Positions 25,163 through 33,404 of a stretch of 64,000 bases of DNA are shown here, piece after piece. Under the pieces are notes generated by a model. It saw only the letters and a program-made list of their open reading frames with translations, was not told the DNA's origin and ran no database searches. Source of the DNA: Niallia circulans NBRC 13626 (GTDB taxonomy: Bacteria > Bacillota > Bacilli > Bacillales > Cytobacillaceae); NCBI RefSeq assembly GCF_001591585.1, contig NZ_BCVE01000002.1, forward strand, positions 1 through 64,000. Direction: 5' to 3'. The stretch's first letter is position 1, and each line of letters starts with the position of its first letter. Both the position numbers and the translations under genes were made by a program.

Positions 25163-26128
25163 ATGAAAAATGTTATTGTATTAGGTGCAACCGGCGGTAC
25201 TGGAGCTGCCATTACAGAGGAATTACTAAATAGAGGAATTAAAACGATAGCTTTTGGTAGATCTATGGAAAAACTTCATAGCTTAAAAGAAAAATTGGGT
25301 AATAGCCATTTATTGACATTGGAATCAGGAAATGCCTTTGACTATAACAGTATTTATGATGCTGCTAAAGATGCTGATGTAATTTTTCAATGTGCAGCTG
25401 TTCCATATGTGGAAATGCATCATTCTCAAATCCCTTTAGGAAAGGCTGTCATGACTGCTGCAGATAAACTTAGCAAAAAAATCGTATTTATTGATGGAAT
25501 ATATCCCTATGGAAAAGCCAGAACCCCATTAGTCGATGAGGAACATCCTAAAAACCCCCATACAAAGAAGGGAAAAGTTAAACTTGAATTAGAAAAACTA
25601 ATTTTCAGTAATGAGTGGATAAAGGCCGAAACAATGATTATAAGACTTCCAGATTATTATGGCCCTACAACAAATTTCAACTCCTATTTAGGGATGACGT
25701 TGGTAAATATAGCGAAAGGAAAAATATCTTCTTATATTGGTTCTCTTTCTATTCCAAGAGAGTATGTATATCTACCCGATGCGGCAAAAATGATAATAGA
25801 ACTTGCTATGAATAATGATGCATACGGACAAAACTGGAATATCCCAGGAAACACTATAACCGGCAAGAGACTTATCCAGATAGCTCAATCTACAGCAGGA
25901 AAATCTGCTCCGGTAATCCCCTTAACAAGATATATGTTAAAGCTGATTGGAATATTCAGCCCTGTCATGAAAGAGATGGTTGAAATGTCTTATTTAACAG
26001 AAACTCCTGTTTACTTAGATGGCAGCAAGTATAAAAAGACAATTGGTTCCTTAATCCAAACTTCATTTGAAGTAGGTATAGCCGAAACAATTCGCTCCAT
26101 TCAAAAAGACACTCAGTCAGCCAAATAA
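25163..26128 (+). CDS. NAD-dependent epimerase / atypical SDR reductase
   Basis: A 321-residue extended SDR-like protein. The Rossmann loop is GATGGTGAAITEELL (residues 8-22), FGRS follows strand 2, and the later part (IPREYVYLPDAAKMIIELA, WNIPGNTITGKRLIQIA) matches epimerase/isoflavone-reductase-like enzymes. The canonical YxxxK reads YPYGKA (about 116). The substrate is unknown. It follows the TetR gene by 69 bp with its own TetR-type operator, so expression is probably induced by the TetR ligand. Confidence 0.8.
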   Translation: MKNVIVLGATGGTGAAITEELLNRGIKTIAFGRSMEKLHSLKEKLGNSHLLTLESGNAFDYNSIYDAAKDADVIFQCAAVPYVEMHHSQIPLGKAVMTAADKLSKKIVFIDGIYPYGKARTPLVDEEHPKNPHTKKGKVKLELEKLIFSNEWIKAETMIIRLPDYYGPTTNFNSYLGMTLVNIAKGKISSYIGSLSIPREYVYLPDAAKMIIELAMNNDAYGQNWNIPGNTITGKRLIQIAQSTAGKSAPVIPLTRYMLKLIGIFSPVMKEMVEMSYLTETPVYLDGSKYKKTIGSLIQTSFEVGIAETIRSIQKDTQSAK

Positions 26129-26270
26129 TATATTCAGATATTGAGAGAATTTAGGATATAATTATTCTAGCTTCTAAATAAATTCCAATAATTAAACAGA
26201 AATACTAAAGAAAGATTCTTATATTCATTCTCATTTTTTAAGGCTGCAGTTTCATGAAGGTTTATTTCTA

Positions 26271-26353
26271 ATACCAACAGCGTGAATACACGTATCTTAC
26301 TACTAAATCAATGCTAAACCCTCGTGTAGTTCACGCTGTTGCCCTGATACCAA
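26271..26353. repeat. large inverted repeat flanked by a 7-bp direct repeat
   Basis: AACAGCGTGAA-T-ACACG (26277-26293) pairs with CGTGT-AG-TTCACGCTGTT (26323-26340), an 11-bp plus 5-bp stem. ATACCAA occurs directly outside on both sides (26271-26277 and 26347-26353). It lies between convergent genes, in a 340-base gap with no other content. It may be a terminator structure or a very small mobile element. Confidence 0.5.
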
Positions 26354-26467
26354 TAGGAATTATCTTGTCTTCAAGCTGCTTTATTTTTTGGAACTAATTA
26401 ATTTTATGAACGATTATTCATCTTTACAATTTGGCTATTTCGTTTTGCAATATAAGCTTCAGCTTCA

Positions 26468-26848
26468 TCATTTATTCCAATAAGCTTTAGCTTCCTCTTC
26501 CAGTGCCTTTAATCTTTTGTAGTAATCAGGGAACTCATTAAGATGAGCTAATGCAATCTTTCCAGTAATAATAGGATCATCATCTGTGACATTTGTTTGA
26601 CTAGATATTTTTCCATGTTCAAGCTCTGTAATTACTCCCATCCAGAACTCATCTAAATCAAACATACTTTTATTGAAATCAATACCTAAAAGTAAAGCAA
26701 TTGCTGCCGCTTCTTCTCTAGAAAAGGATTTAGCCCGAGCTGCATAACGATTATTTCTATACCCATTTGTACTTGGATAAACGTAGGGCATCACATAATT
26801 ACCACTGTTAATGAAGTGATTCAAATACAGACCATTATAATTGTACAA
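26468..26848 (-). CDS. DUF5661-like protein
   Basis: A 126-residue soluble protein. The core AAAIALLLGIDFNKSMFDLDEFWMGVITELEHG followed by NVTDDDPIITGKIALAHLNEFPDYYKRL matches the DUF5661 pattern as I remember it; the family has no known function. The N-terminal 45 residues are Asn/Tyr-rich and not conserved-looking. The start is a TTG at 26848, seven bases after AGGAGAG; no ATG with a ribosome site exists in frame. Confidence 0.65.
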   Translation of the reverse strand: MYNYNGLYLNHFINSGNYVMPYVYPSTNGYRNNRYAARAKSFSREEAAAIALLLGIDFNKSMFDLDEFWMGVITELEHGKISSQTNVTDDDPIITGKIALAHLNEFPDYYKRLKALEEEAKAYWNK

Positions 26849-27001
26849 AGCACATCTCTCCTAAAAGGTAGTTATCAACAATATACGTTAATTACCTTTT
26901 TTTGAGCATGTCTAGTTAGTGCCAGATACGTTTTTCAACAAACTAGAAAATACTATATCTGCATAATATAATTCCAACGATAACTAGCTCTTTTATCATT
27001 A

Positions 27002-27712
27002 CTATTCTTTGTCAATAGGCGAATGAATATGATCTGTAAAAGTATCAATATAGATATTCCCATTCGCTGCAAGAACTGCATAAACCACTTCATTTTTCGT
27101 TACATTACGTTTTCTTAACTCTGATTGCAGCCAAGAATCGGAAAGATTATTTTGTTCTAAGTTCTCCTTAATTATTTCACCATCCATAATGAGTTCAATT
27201 GGCAGCCTATGTTCAGGCAGCACCTGCACCATTAAATCCTGCCTAGTTACGCTCCTATATTGTGGCTTTTTTAATACTGTCATCGACCCATTCGTCTCAA
27301 TAATGGCAAATAGAACCTCTTCTACATTAAACACATCTTTCTCTCTAAGTTGTTGATTTAAATAATCTATTGTATATCGCATTTTATTCATGTTTTTTTC
27401 TAAAACTTTACCATTTTGTATTACAATAGTTGGATCGCCAGCTAGAAATTTTCTTGCTTTCCTGTTTTTCAACGACAATATCGCAATGAGAAAAATAACG
27501 ATTACATAAATAGAAAATGCAATGATCGTATGATGTACTTTTATAGAAGTATTAAATGCTAAATTCGCTGATATTGCTCCCATTGAAATTGTTGCAACAA
27601 AATCAAAGATAGTCATTTGCGATATAGTTTGTTTACCTAATATTCGGGCACCAATCAATAAAAGTCCAAAAGAAGTAATAGATCTTATAATAACTTCAAT
27701 ATGTTCAGGCAT
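27002..27712 (-). CDS. DUF421 domain membrane protein (YetF/YrbG family)
   Basis: A 236-residue protein with three N-terminal membrane helices (about 7-25, 35-53, 60-80; ISQMTIFDFVATISMGAISAN is diagnostic) followed by a soluble tandem domain with DPTIVIQNGKVLEKNM, LREKDVFNVEEVLFAIIETNG and DGEIIKENLEQN. The family occurs in several copies in Bacilli; some are linked to spore resistance or cell envelope, without a defined reaction. The ATG follows GAGGTGA. It is paralogous to the broken gene at 23597-24314. Confidence 0.85.
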   Translation of the reverse strand: MPEHIEVIIRSITSFGLLLIGARILGKQTISQMTIFDFVATISMGAISANLAFNTSIKVHHTIIAFSIYVIVIFLIAILSLKNRKARKFLAGDPTIVIQNGKVLEKNMNKMRYTIDYLNQQLREKDVFNVEEVLFAIIETNGSMTVLKKPQYRSVTRQDLMVQVLPEHRLPIELIMDGEIIKENLEQNNLSDSWLQSELRKRNVTKNEVVYAVLAANGNIYIDTFTDHIHSPIDKE

Positions 27713-27918
27713 CGTTTCACCTCATTATTTGTTTTTTTGTTATTCTTAGCTTAGGATAAAATTATAATTCGTAATAAGTAATAATTCGTTTTTAATCGTA
27801 TCTTACTTAATTAATCCTCTTTGTTCCTTTAATAAAGTTCAAGTTGGCCTTTTCATAGAACTCTCCTCACCAACCACTGCGGGTAATCACTTTTTCGTGT
27901 CAGAACATTCTAGACTAA

Positions 27919-28308
27919 TTAGACAAAGCTCATAGTGTTGTTGTACAAGAAACTGAAATCCTCAATAGTATCATAACAATAAGTTTCAATGAAGTTCTTT
28001 GTGCCTACCTGCTTCCTCATGTCTTTAGCTATTTCGTTACGCCATCCAGGAGTATGTATTATCTTCTGTTTCAAATCTACAAATCTAACAAACACTTTTA
28101 AAAGAACGGCAGATGTATTTTTATGCTCGACGAACCATTCTTTCAACAAGACTTGAAGTAGAGGCTATTAATCGAAGAAACTTTCTGATTTTTCGTTACA
28201 CTGGATCATCCTCTTGCAAAGCAAACTGTTCTACTGGAATAAGATTTTCACGGATAAGTATTAGCTTTAAAGAATATAATAAGATATTAAAGGTACTTGA
28301 TTCTGTAT
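27919..28308 (-). pseudogene. decayed gene, family unknown
   Basis: Two coding-like minus-strand pieces join end to end. The first, from about 28308, reads FNILLYSLKLILIRENLIPV and EQFALQEDDPV, meets a TAA, and continues RKIRKFLRLIASTSSLVE. A one-base shift near 28140 leads into EWFVEHKNTSAVLLKVFVRF and ends NNTMSFV at 27919. No ribosome site precedes either piece. It looks like the C-terminal two thirds of a helical protein; I do not recognise the family. Confidence 0.45.
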
Positions 28309-28325
28309 AAGTTATATCTTTCTGC

Positions 28326-28361
28326 AAAAAAAGGCATCCTGCTTTATTAACTGGATGCCTT
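28326..28361 (-). terminator. strong minus-strand terminator
   Basis: AAGGCATCC / GGATGCCTT, 9 bp, followed by seven T on the minus strand. It would end transcripts coming from the AraC-type gene at 28834. Confidence 0.8.
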
Positions 28362-28362
28362 A

Positions 28363-28833
28363 AATTATGCTTCTACATTAGGTATATCCACATAGATTTA
28401 TAAATCTTCACTTATCTATACTCCTTCACCGTTAACCTAATCTAACGGGTACGAAGTTCTGCGAATAAGCGAGTATTCGAGAAAAAATTGTATTAAACTG
28501 AAGGAGTTTAATGTGTTTCTTCATAAATATGACCTTTTACAATTTTTCCATTACAAAAGTACTTATTTTCTTAGCGCTAGCATAAGAAAATTGCTACCTT
28601 ACTATTTAAGTTATTACTTCGCAATGTTTTTATAAAATATTACTGAATGAAAATTAAAAAATTCTGTTTCTTTGCGTCAGTTTTAATAGTTTTAAAACAT
28701 TTCTTCTAATTCTTCAGCCATTTCAAATATCCTTTGATTATGCAGCAGATCGAATATTCTTATTAAGCTTTTTTCTATTAACCTAGTGACGTTTAGAAAG
28801 TAGCAGTAAATCAATAACGAATACAAAAATCCA
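28363..28833. other. intergenic, no supported gene
   Basis: AT-rich. Two very short frames have ribosome sites: a plus-strand hydrophobic 24-codon frame at 28511-28585 (site GAAGGAG) and a minus-strand 12-codon frame near 28380-28420 (site AAGGAG). Neither is convincing. Confidence 0.3.
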
Positions 28834-29709
28834 TCAGCCTTCATTAAAATCTAAATTAATTGGCTCTAGTGGTAAAGTATCTCGTATCAGCATATTTGTC
28901 GATGGCACAGAAAGATTTACTTCTTCAAATTTAAAACCATCAGCCCATACTTTACCTGTTCCTGTTAGCAGGACTCCGAAGTGGATCGATTTACTTTCTT
29001 TCGGAACATCTAAAACTATCGTATAAAAGTTCCAATCTGTTGTACCTTCTATCGGCCGATCGTCCATATTATCAAATTGGATTACATCGCCTAAAGCATT
29101 GTCTACTCGACACCAGACTCCACACTTTCTAACTTCTTCTGTCTTTATAAAGCAAGACATTTTAATACGTTTTCCTTTCCAATTATCTGCAGAAAAACTT
29201 TGCATCATTGTTCCAAATTGTCCTTCTCCTATATCTGCTTTTGAAGTCAGCAAGCCTGATTTCGTACCTGTATGAAATACTTGTTCATCTGTTCTCATTT
29301 CATATAATGCTGGGTTTGAACCGCTTAAATTCCATCCTTTAATTATTGTATGATCACTCATCACTTTTTCCTCCATTCCTTGAAGTATTCGCATTACTCT
29401 GCGGTATTTTCCTGGCGGCATTGTATATAGCTCTTTAAAAGAACGTGTGAAAGCTTCTTGTGACTGAAAATGTAATTTAAACGCAATGTCAATTAGCGAT
29501 TCATCTGAATATAATAATTGCATTGCTGCTGTTGCCAGTCTTCGTTTTCGAATATATTCACTTATCGTCAATCCAGTTTCCTCTTTAAAGATTCGTGATA
29601 AATGAAATTTTGAATAACCGATTTTTGATGCATAATCCTCTAAATGCCAATCTTCTAACAAATAGTCTTCTAGAAAACAAATTACATCTTGAGCTACTTT
29701 GCGATACAC
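28834..29709 (-). CDS. AraC family regulator with C-terminal carbohydrate-binding-like domain
   Basis: A 291-residue protein. The DNA-binding part is N-terminal (residues about 5-105): WHLEDYASKIGYSKFHLSRIFKEETG and LIDIAFKLHFQSQEAFTRSFKELY. After residue 120 comes a beta-rich domain (GWNLSGSNPALYEM, FCADNWKGKRIKM-like segment, FYTIVLDVPKESKSIHFGVLLTG, VWADGFKFEEV) resembling a jelly-roll sugar-binding module. The start is taken as GTG 29709, 4-5 bases after GAGGTGAG; a GTG three codons earlier overlaps that site. No neighbour reveals the target genes. Confidence 0.75.
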   Translation of the reverse strand: MYRKVAQDVICFLEDYLLEDWHLEDYASKIGYSKFHLSRIFKEETGLTISEYIRKRRLATAAMQLLYSDESLIDIAFKLHFQSQEAFTRSFKELYTMPPGKYRRVMRILQGMEEKVMSDHTIIKGWNLSGSNPALYEMRTDEQVFHTGTKSGLLTSKADIGEGQFGTMMQSFSADNWKGKRIKMSCFIKTEEVRKCGVWCRVDNALGDVIQFDNMDDRPIEGTTDWNFYTIVLDVPKESKSIHFGVLLTGTGKVWADGFKFEEVNLSVPSTNMLIRDTLPLEPINLDFNEG

Positions 29710-29924
29710 TTTACTCACCTCACTTATAATATTAGAGGATAACCGATTATATTTTTTGATATTATTTGCTAGCTTTATTATGTTTTTAATCCGGTAGAGA
29801 TTTTCTCTTGTGGATAGGTTGGTTTACAATTAGAACAATCGTTCCTATTATACCGATTTAAAGGCGAATATGAAAAAGGGAACAAGTAACTGTAAGGTTC
29901 TTGGGAATAATATTCCAACCAAAT

Positions 29925-29968
29925 AAAAAAACGAACAATTATACGAAGAATTTTCGTATAACTGTTCG
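29925..29968 (-). terminator. strong minus-strand terminator
   Basis: CGAACAGTTATACGAA and TTCGTATAATTGTTCG pair over about 15 bp (one G-U), followed by seven T on the minus strand. It closes the transcript of the DinB gene at 30288 and anything in between. Confidence 0.85.
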
Positions 29969-29980
29969 GGGTAATTTATT

Positions 29981-30287
29981 TTAAGAAAGAAAACTGGTGG
30001 TAATCCCTGCAGATTGGATACACTTCACTTTTATAGGTTTTAAAGTTTTAAGACACGGTCTTTCTTCACCTGCAGGCTCTAAAACAGCTTCCAAGGAATC
30101 CATGTGTATTCTGCCTGCTCCATTTTTCCTACTACCAATGTTTAAGAGTTGAAAAAATATGGAACTAATGAAACGAATTGGTTTCACTACTAAATTAGCG
30201 CTTGTTCTCTTTACCCATTATCTATTTTATTTCCACCCTCTTCTATTGAAATCCACTATTATTATCTCTTTATGGAACATAAATCTT
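29981..30287 (-). other. transcribed-looking spacer with a weak frame
   Basis: Between the DinB stop and the strong terminator there is a 68-codon minus-strand frame (30187-29981) opening with GTG and no ribosome site; its last 40 residues (MDSLEAVLEPAGEERPCLKT...) look protein-like. It could be a gene fragment or an untranslated tail. No family is recognised. Confidence 0.25.
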
Positions 30288-30803
30288 TTAATTGTATGTA
30301 TTGAACCATTTTCGCAATTGATTAATATGTGCTTGATGATATCTGTTATGGTCCGCCAGATGCCAAATCCCCCATTGAATGGTTGCATCGTTTCCATCTT
30401 CATATTCCACTGTTTGAAGTAAATCTTTATCCGTTAGCTGGCAGCATACAGATTTAAGCAAAGATAAAACATAATCATATTCGTTTAGAAGTACTTCTAA
30501 TGAAATATCTGTAACTTGCGGTAATTGATTATTTTTATCTAACATTGGTCCATATCTATCTTCAAGTTCTTTGGGAATTACCTTTCCTCTTATTCGATAG
30601 ACCCAATTTAAGTCAACATACATTAAATGTCTCAGCAATTGAGCCGTACTATTGTCATTTTGACTTGGACCTTTATATTCTAGCTCCTCTTGATCCATAC
30701 CAGCCACAATTGATTTGAGTCTTTGATAATTATTTTCTACCATGGAATATAGCATACCCACGATAGGATCCATTTGCGAATCTCCCTTTAAATCTAATAT
30801 CAT
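30288..30803 (-). CDS. DinB family protein
   Basis: A 171-residue DinB-superfamily four-helix bundle. Metal-ligand candidates are the His in LLRHLMYVDLNWVYR (about residue 58) and the pair in WHLADHNRYHQAHINQLRKW (about 147-160). The start is ATG 30803, seven bases after AGGAG; an ATG sixteen codons upstream has no site. Function unknown, often thiol-dependent chemistry. It is followed by a strong terminator at 29925. Confidence 0.8.
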   Translation of the reverse strand: MILDLKGDSQMDPIVGMLYSMVENNYQRLKSIVAGMDQEELEYKGPSQNDNSTAQLLRHLMYVDLNWVYRIRGKVIPKELEDRYGPMLDKNNQLPQVTDISLEVLLNEYDYVLSLLKSVCCQLTDKDLLQTVEYEDGNDATIQWGIWHLADHNRYHQAHINQLRKWFNTYN

Positions 30804-30937
30804 CCTAATTCTCCTCTTTATATACCAATATAATCCATAATTGTTTTTCATGTTGAATTTTTCCTATGGAACTGACATACTCCGTTGTACACCATAAGAA
30901 ACTATCTTCCAAACACTCTAAGGAAAGCATCATTAGT

Positions 30938-31294
30938 TCAAATAATATCTAAGTTTTTTAAAACCCTTTGTTTTAAATAATTATACTGTTTCTCATTTGT
31001 ATCCATATATGCTTCTTCTCTGTTTGAAGGACTATCTAAGTATACGATAGCTTCTCTAAATTGAGATGCTGTAAAATCGTATCGTTTTCCATTCAAAACA
31101 TTATAAAAATGCCATCCATCAGGAAGTTTAGTTTTTTTAATTTCTCCACCTAATATATCATTTACTACTAATGTGGTTACACCACAATGTCCCTTTGCTG
31201 GATTGTCCTCACTCCATTTTGAACTTGATTCTAAAGACCAAGATTTATGCAGAGCTTCTTCTATCTGTTTTATTTTTAATGAGTTATTCTCCAT
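30938..31294 (-). CDS. YunG family protein
   Basis: A 118-residue protein matching B. subtilis YunG: IEEALHKSWSLESSSKWSEDNPAKGHCGVTTLVVNDILGGEI, then GWHFYNVLNGKRYDFTASQF. The conserved Cys in GHCGVT with His in GWHFYN and Asp in RYDFT look like a papain-type triad, which is an inference. Cytoplasmic, no known role. GGGGG stands about 11 bases before the ATG. Confidence 0.8.
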   Translation of the reverse strand: MENNSLKIKQIEEALHKSWSLESSSKWSEDNPAKGHCGVTTLVVNDILGGEIKKTKLPDGWHFYNVLNGKRYDFTASQFREAIVYLDSPSNREEAYMDTNEKQYNYLKQRVLKNLDII

Positions 31295-31487
31295 ATAATT
31301 CAGTTCCCCCTTTTACAAGAGCGTATTTTTCCTTATTGGCATTATTCCATTAATCAATCCATCTATTGTTTTCAAAGCAATCTTGCCTGTTACTTTCAAA
31401 AGAATTTTGCAAAAAGAAAATGATGGGAAACCTCCTTAGATTAATGAATAACCAATTCGCAGATTTTAACATATTGAAATAAAATGT

Positions 31488-31826
31488 CTATTCATGTTGA
31501 TCATTCTTATACTTTAACCATTCATCAATTTCCGATTTCATAAATCTTTTTTGATTATCGATTTTTAAGTAGGGAATAAATTGATATGTATCATAACTAC
31601 TTAATTTAGCCCTTTCCAAATCATCTTCCTTTATGATTTTTTCTATCGCTTCCTCACTTATCTGAAGATATTCGGAAAGTTGAGAGATTGTCATTAAAAC
31701 AGGGATAGCTTGCTTATTAGTGGTTTTATTCTCTAAATTTTTAAAATTATCACTTAAAATAAATGCAGCTAATACTATTGCTATTCCCAATATTAATACA
31801 CCAACTATATAGGTTTTCTGTTTCAA
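31488..31826 (-). CDS. membrane-anchored protein with excisionase-like helix-turn-helix
   Basis: A 112-residue protein. Residues 5-25 are one hydrophobic helix (YIVGVLILGIAIVLAAFIL) after MKQK, then a linker, and residues 44-107 read like an excisionase/MerR-type winged helix: ISQLSEYLQISEEAIEKIIKE, YQFIPYLKIDNQKRFMKSEI, DEWLK. With a basic N-terminus the C-domain would be outside the cell, so DNA binding is doubtful and the fold may be reused. The start is TTG 31826, nine bases after GGAGGG. Function unknown. Confidence 0.65.
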   Translation of the reverse strand: MKQKTYIVGVLILGIAIVLAAFILSDNFKNLENKTTNKQAIPVLMTISQLSEYLQISEEAIEKIIKEDDLERAKLSSYDTYQFIPYLKIDNQKRFMKSEIDEWLKYKNDQHE

Positions 31827-31925
31827 GCTTCAACCCTCCATAACGTAATTTTCCTTATTAAATAATGTATATCAACCATTTCTCTCTACTCCATACTCTA
31901 CTAGAGAAGGCTCATTATAAATCTT

Positions 31926-32267
31926 TTAATCCACTAAAATCCTATCTCCTTTACTTGTCGGTTGAGAAGTCACCAAAAACTCTACTTCATTATTTGATTT
32001 ATTAAACATCTGGTGTGGCACTAAAGGTGGAACCTCTAATCCCTCGTGCGGTTTTAACGTTATTTCTTTGCCGTCAACTTCAATCGTTGCTACTCCTGAT
32101 AAAACATAGAAAAACTGGCGCGCGTGTTGATGATAATGTCTTACTTCTGATGTATGAGCAGGCATACGTTCATGAATTATACTCAAATCTTGATTCTTCA
32201 CTAAATGCCATCCATCACAATTATCTCCCCATAGGTAATGTTCCGCATTGCTTTTATTTTTTTTCAC
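31926..32267 (-). CDS. cupin domain protein
   Basis: A 113-residue single-domain cupin. Motif 1 is HYHQHARQFFYVLSGVATIEVDG with the metal ligands HxH and a Glu replaced by Gln; motif 2 is PHEGLEVPPLVPHQMFN. Start GTG 32267 is chosen: it lies nine bases after GGGGGGAG and gives a standard length, whereas reading back to 32351 would overlap the LysR gene and has no site. Ligand and reaction unknown. It is 67 bp below the LysR gene on the same strand and may share its transcript. Confidence 0.8.
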   Translation of the reverse strand: MKKNKSNAEHYLWGDNCDGWHLVKNQDLSIIHERMPAHTSEVRHYHQHARQFFYVLSGVATIEVDGKEITLKPHEGLEVPPLVPHQMFNKSNNEVEFLVTSQPTSKGDRILVD

Positions 32268-32334
32268 TCTTTTTCTCTCCCCCCTTATATTAATAACACA
32301 ACTCCATCCATCCTTCTTCCTCTTTAACTGCGAG

Positions 32335-33225
32335 TTAATTATTCTCGTCATTCATAACCATTTGGATGAAATGTTGGGCAGGCATTGAAAGTTCATCTTC
32401 TCTTCTCCTGCAGATGGAGATAGGGTTTTTTAACTCAATCCCTTCTACATTCACCTTTGCTAAATCTCCACGAGCAATATATTCTTTAACTTCTAGAGAC
32501 GAGGCAAAAGTAACCCCATAACCTTCCATGACAACCCTAATCGCTTCATTTAATCCATTAATTTGTAAGCCGACGGTTGGTTGATTAATGCTGTTTATGG
32601 TACATAGCGAAACCAACTTTTCACGTGCAGAACTGCCCTTTTCTCTAAATACAAATGGCTCGCACATAATTTGATCTAATGTAACCTTTTTTAAAGCAAA
32701 CTTATGGTGTTTGTGCACTACAAACCACATTTCATCTTCAAATAATTCTCTTCTGGTTAGAAATGGATGGAATTCTCTTTTCCCACCGATGAAAGCTATT
32801 TCTGCCTGATAATTAATTAATTGATCCATCGCTTTAAGCGAATTAGTAGTAGTTAATTCTACTTCAACCTCAGGATATCTTCGCTTATATTTTGCAAGCC
32901 ATTTAGGCAGCAGGAAATTTGCTGGAAGATAGGTTGCAACAATGCGCAGCTTTCCGATCGACCCATTTTTATATTGTTCAAGATATACTTCCATTTCTCC
33001 TTCAAGAGAAAACACTCTTTTAGCGTGTTTGGCAAGTTCAATCCCTGCTTCCGTTAATAAAATCCCCCTCCCTTTTGGAGCTAATAAAGTCATCCCTATC
33101 TCTTGTTCTAATTTTTTTATTTGTGCTGTTACAGCAGGTTGACTTATATTCAGCTCCTCTGCAGCACGAGTAACATTTCCTTTTTCAGCAACAATGTGAA
33201 ATAGCTTCAAAGCGTGAAGATTCAT
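32335..33225 (-). CDS. LysR family transcriptional regulator
   Basis: A 296-residue LysR protein: winged helix MNLHALKLFHIVAEKGNVTRAAEELNISQPAVTAQIKKLEQ, wing APKGRGILLTEAG, sensor domain from residue about 90 with LRIVATYLPANFLLP and YGVTFASSLEVKEY. It resembles the CysL/CbbR-like group. It is divergent from the threonine-synthase-like gene and the inverted repeat at 33265-33289 lies between them, so that gene is the likely target. Confidence 0.87.
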   Translation of the reverse strand: MNLHALKLFHIVAEKGNVTRAAEELNISQPAVTAQIKKLEQEIGMTLLAPKGRGILLTEAGIELAKHAKRVFSLEGEMEVYLEQYKNGSIGKLRIVATYLPANFLLPKWLAKYKRRYPEVEVELTTTNSLKAMDQLINYQAEIAFIGGKREFHPFLTRRELFEDEMWFVVHKHHKFALKKVTLDQIMCEPFVFREKGSSAREKLVSLCTINSINQPTVGLQINGLNEAIRVVMEGYGVTFASSLEVKEYIARGDLAKVNVEGIELKNPISICRRREDELSMPAQHFIQMVMNDENN

Positions 33226-33264
33226 ATTACACCTCTAGATTCATAGATAAAAGTTATCAATGAC

Positions 33265-33289
33265 AAATAAATATATATTAGATTTATTT
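33265..33289. promoter_or_regulatory. LysR-type operator candidate
   Basis: AAATAAAT and ATTTATTT, perfect 8-bp arms 9 bases apart, including a T-N11-A core, 40 bp above the LysR start. AT richness raises the chance of coincidence. Confidence 0.4.
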
Positions 33290-33356
33290 ATTATTTTCTT
33301 TTATTCTAAAATTACAAAAACTAATTCGCAATAAAAATTTTCTTTTAAAGAGGTGA

Positions 33357-33404
33357 ATGGGATCTACAAGATACCCAAATAATGATGAAATTTGTATGTA
33401 TTGA
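33357..33404 (+). promoter_or_regulatory. 15-codon leader frame overlapping the thrC-like start
   Basis: ATG 33357 follows AAAGAGGTG and opens a frame MGSTRYPNNDEICMY that ends at TGA 33402-33404, inside the next gene. The thrC-like ATG at 33382 has no ribosome site of its own, so its translation may depend on ribosomes that read this leader. Confidence 0.4.

Noticed and set aside
28511-28585. 24-codon hydrophobic frame with GAAGGAG, reminiscent of a type I toxin
   Set aside because: No antisense promoter, hairpin or repeat typical of toxin-antitoxin loci could be seen; too short to support.
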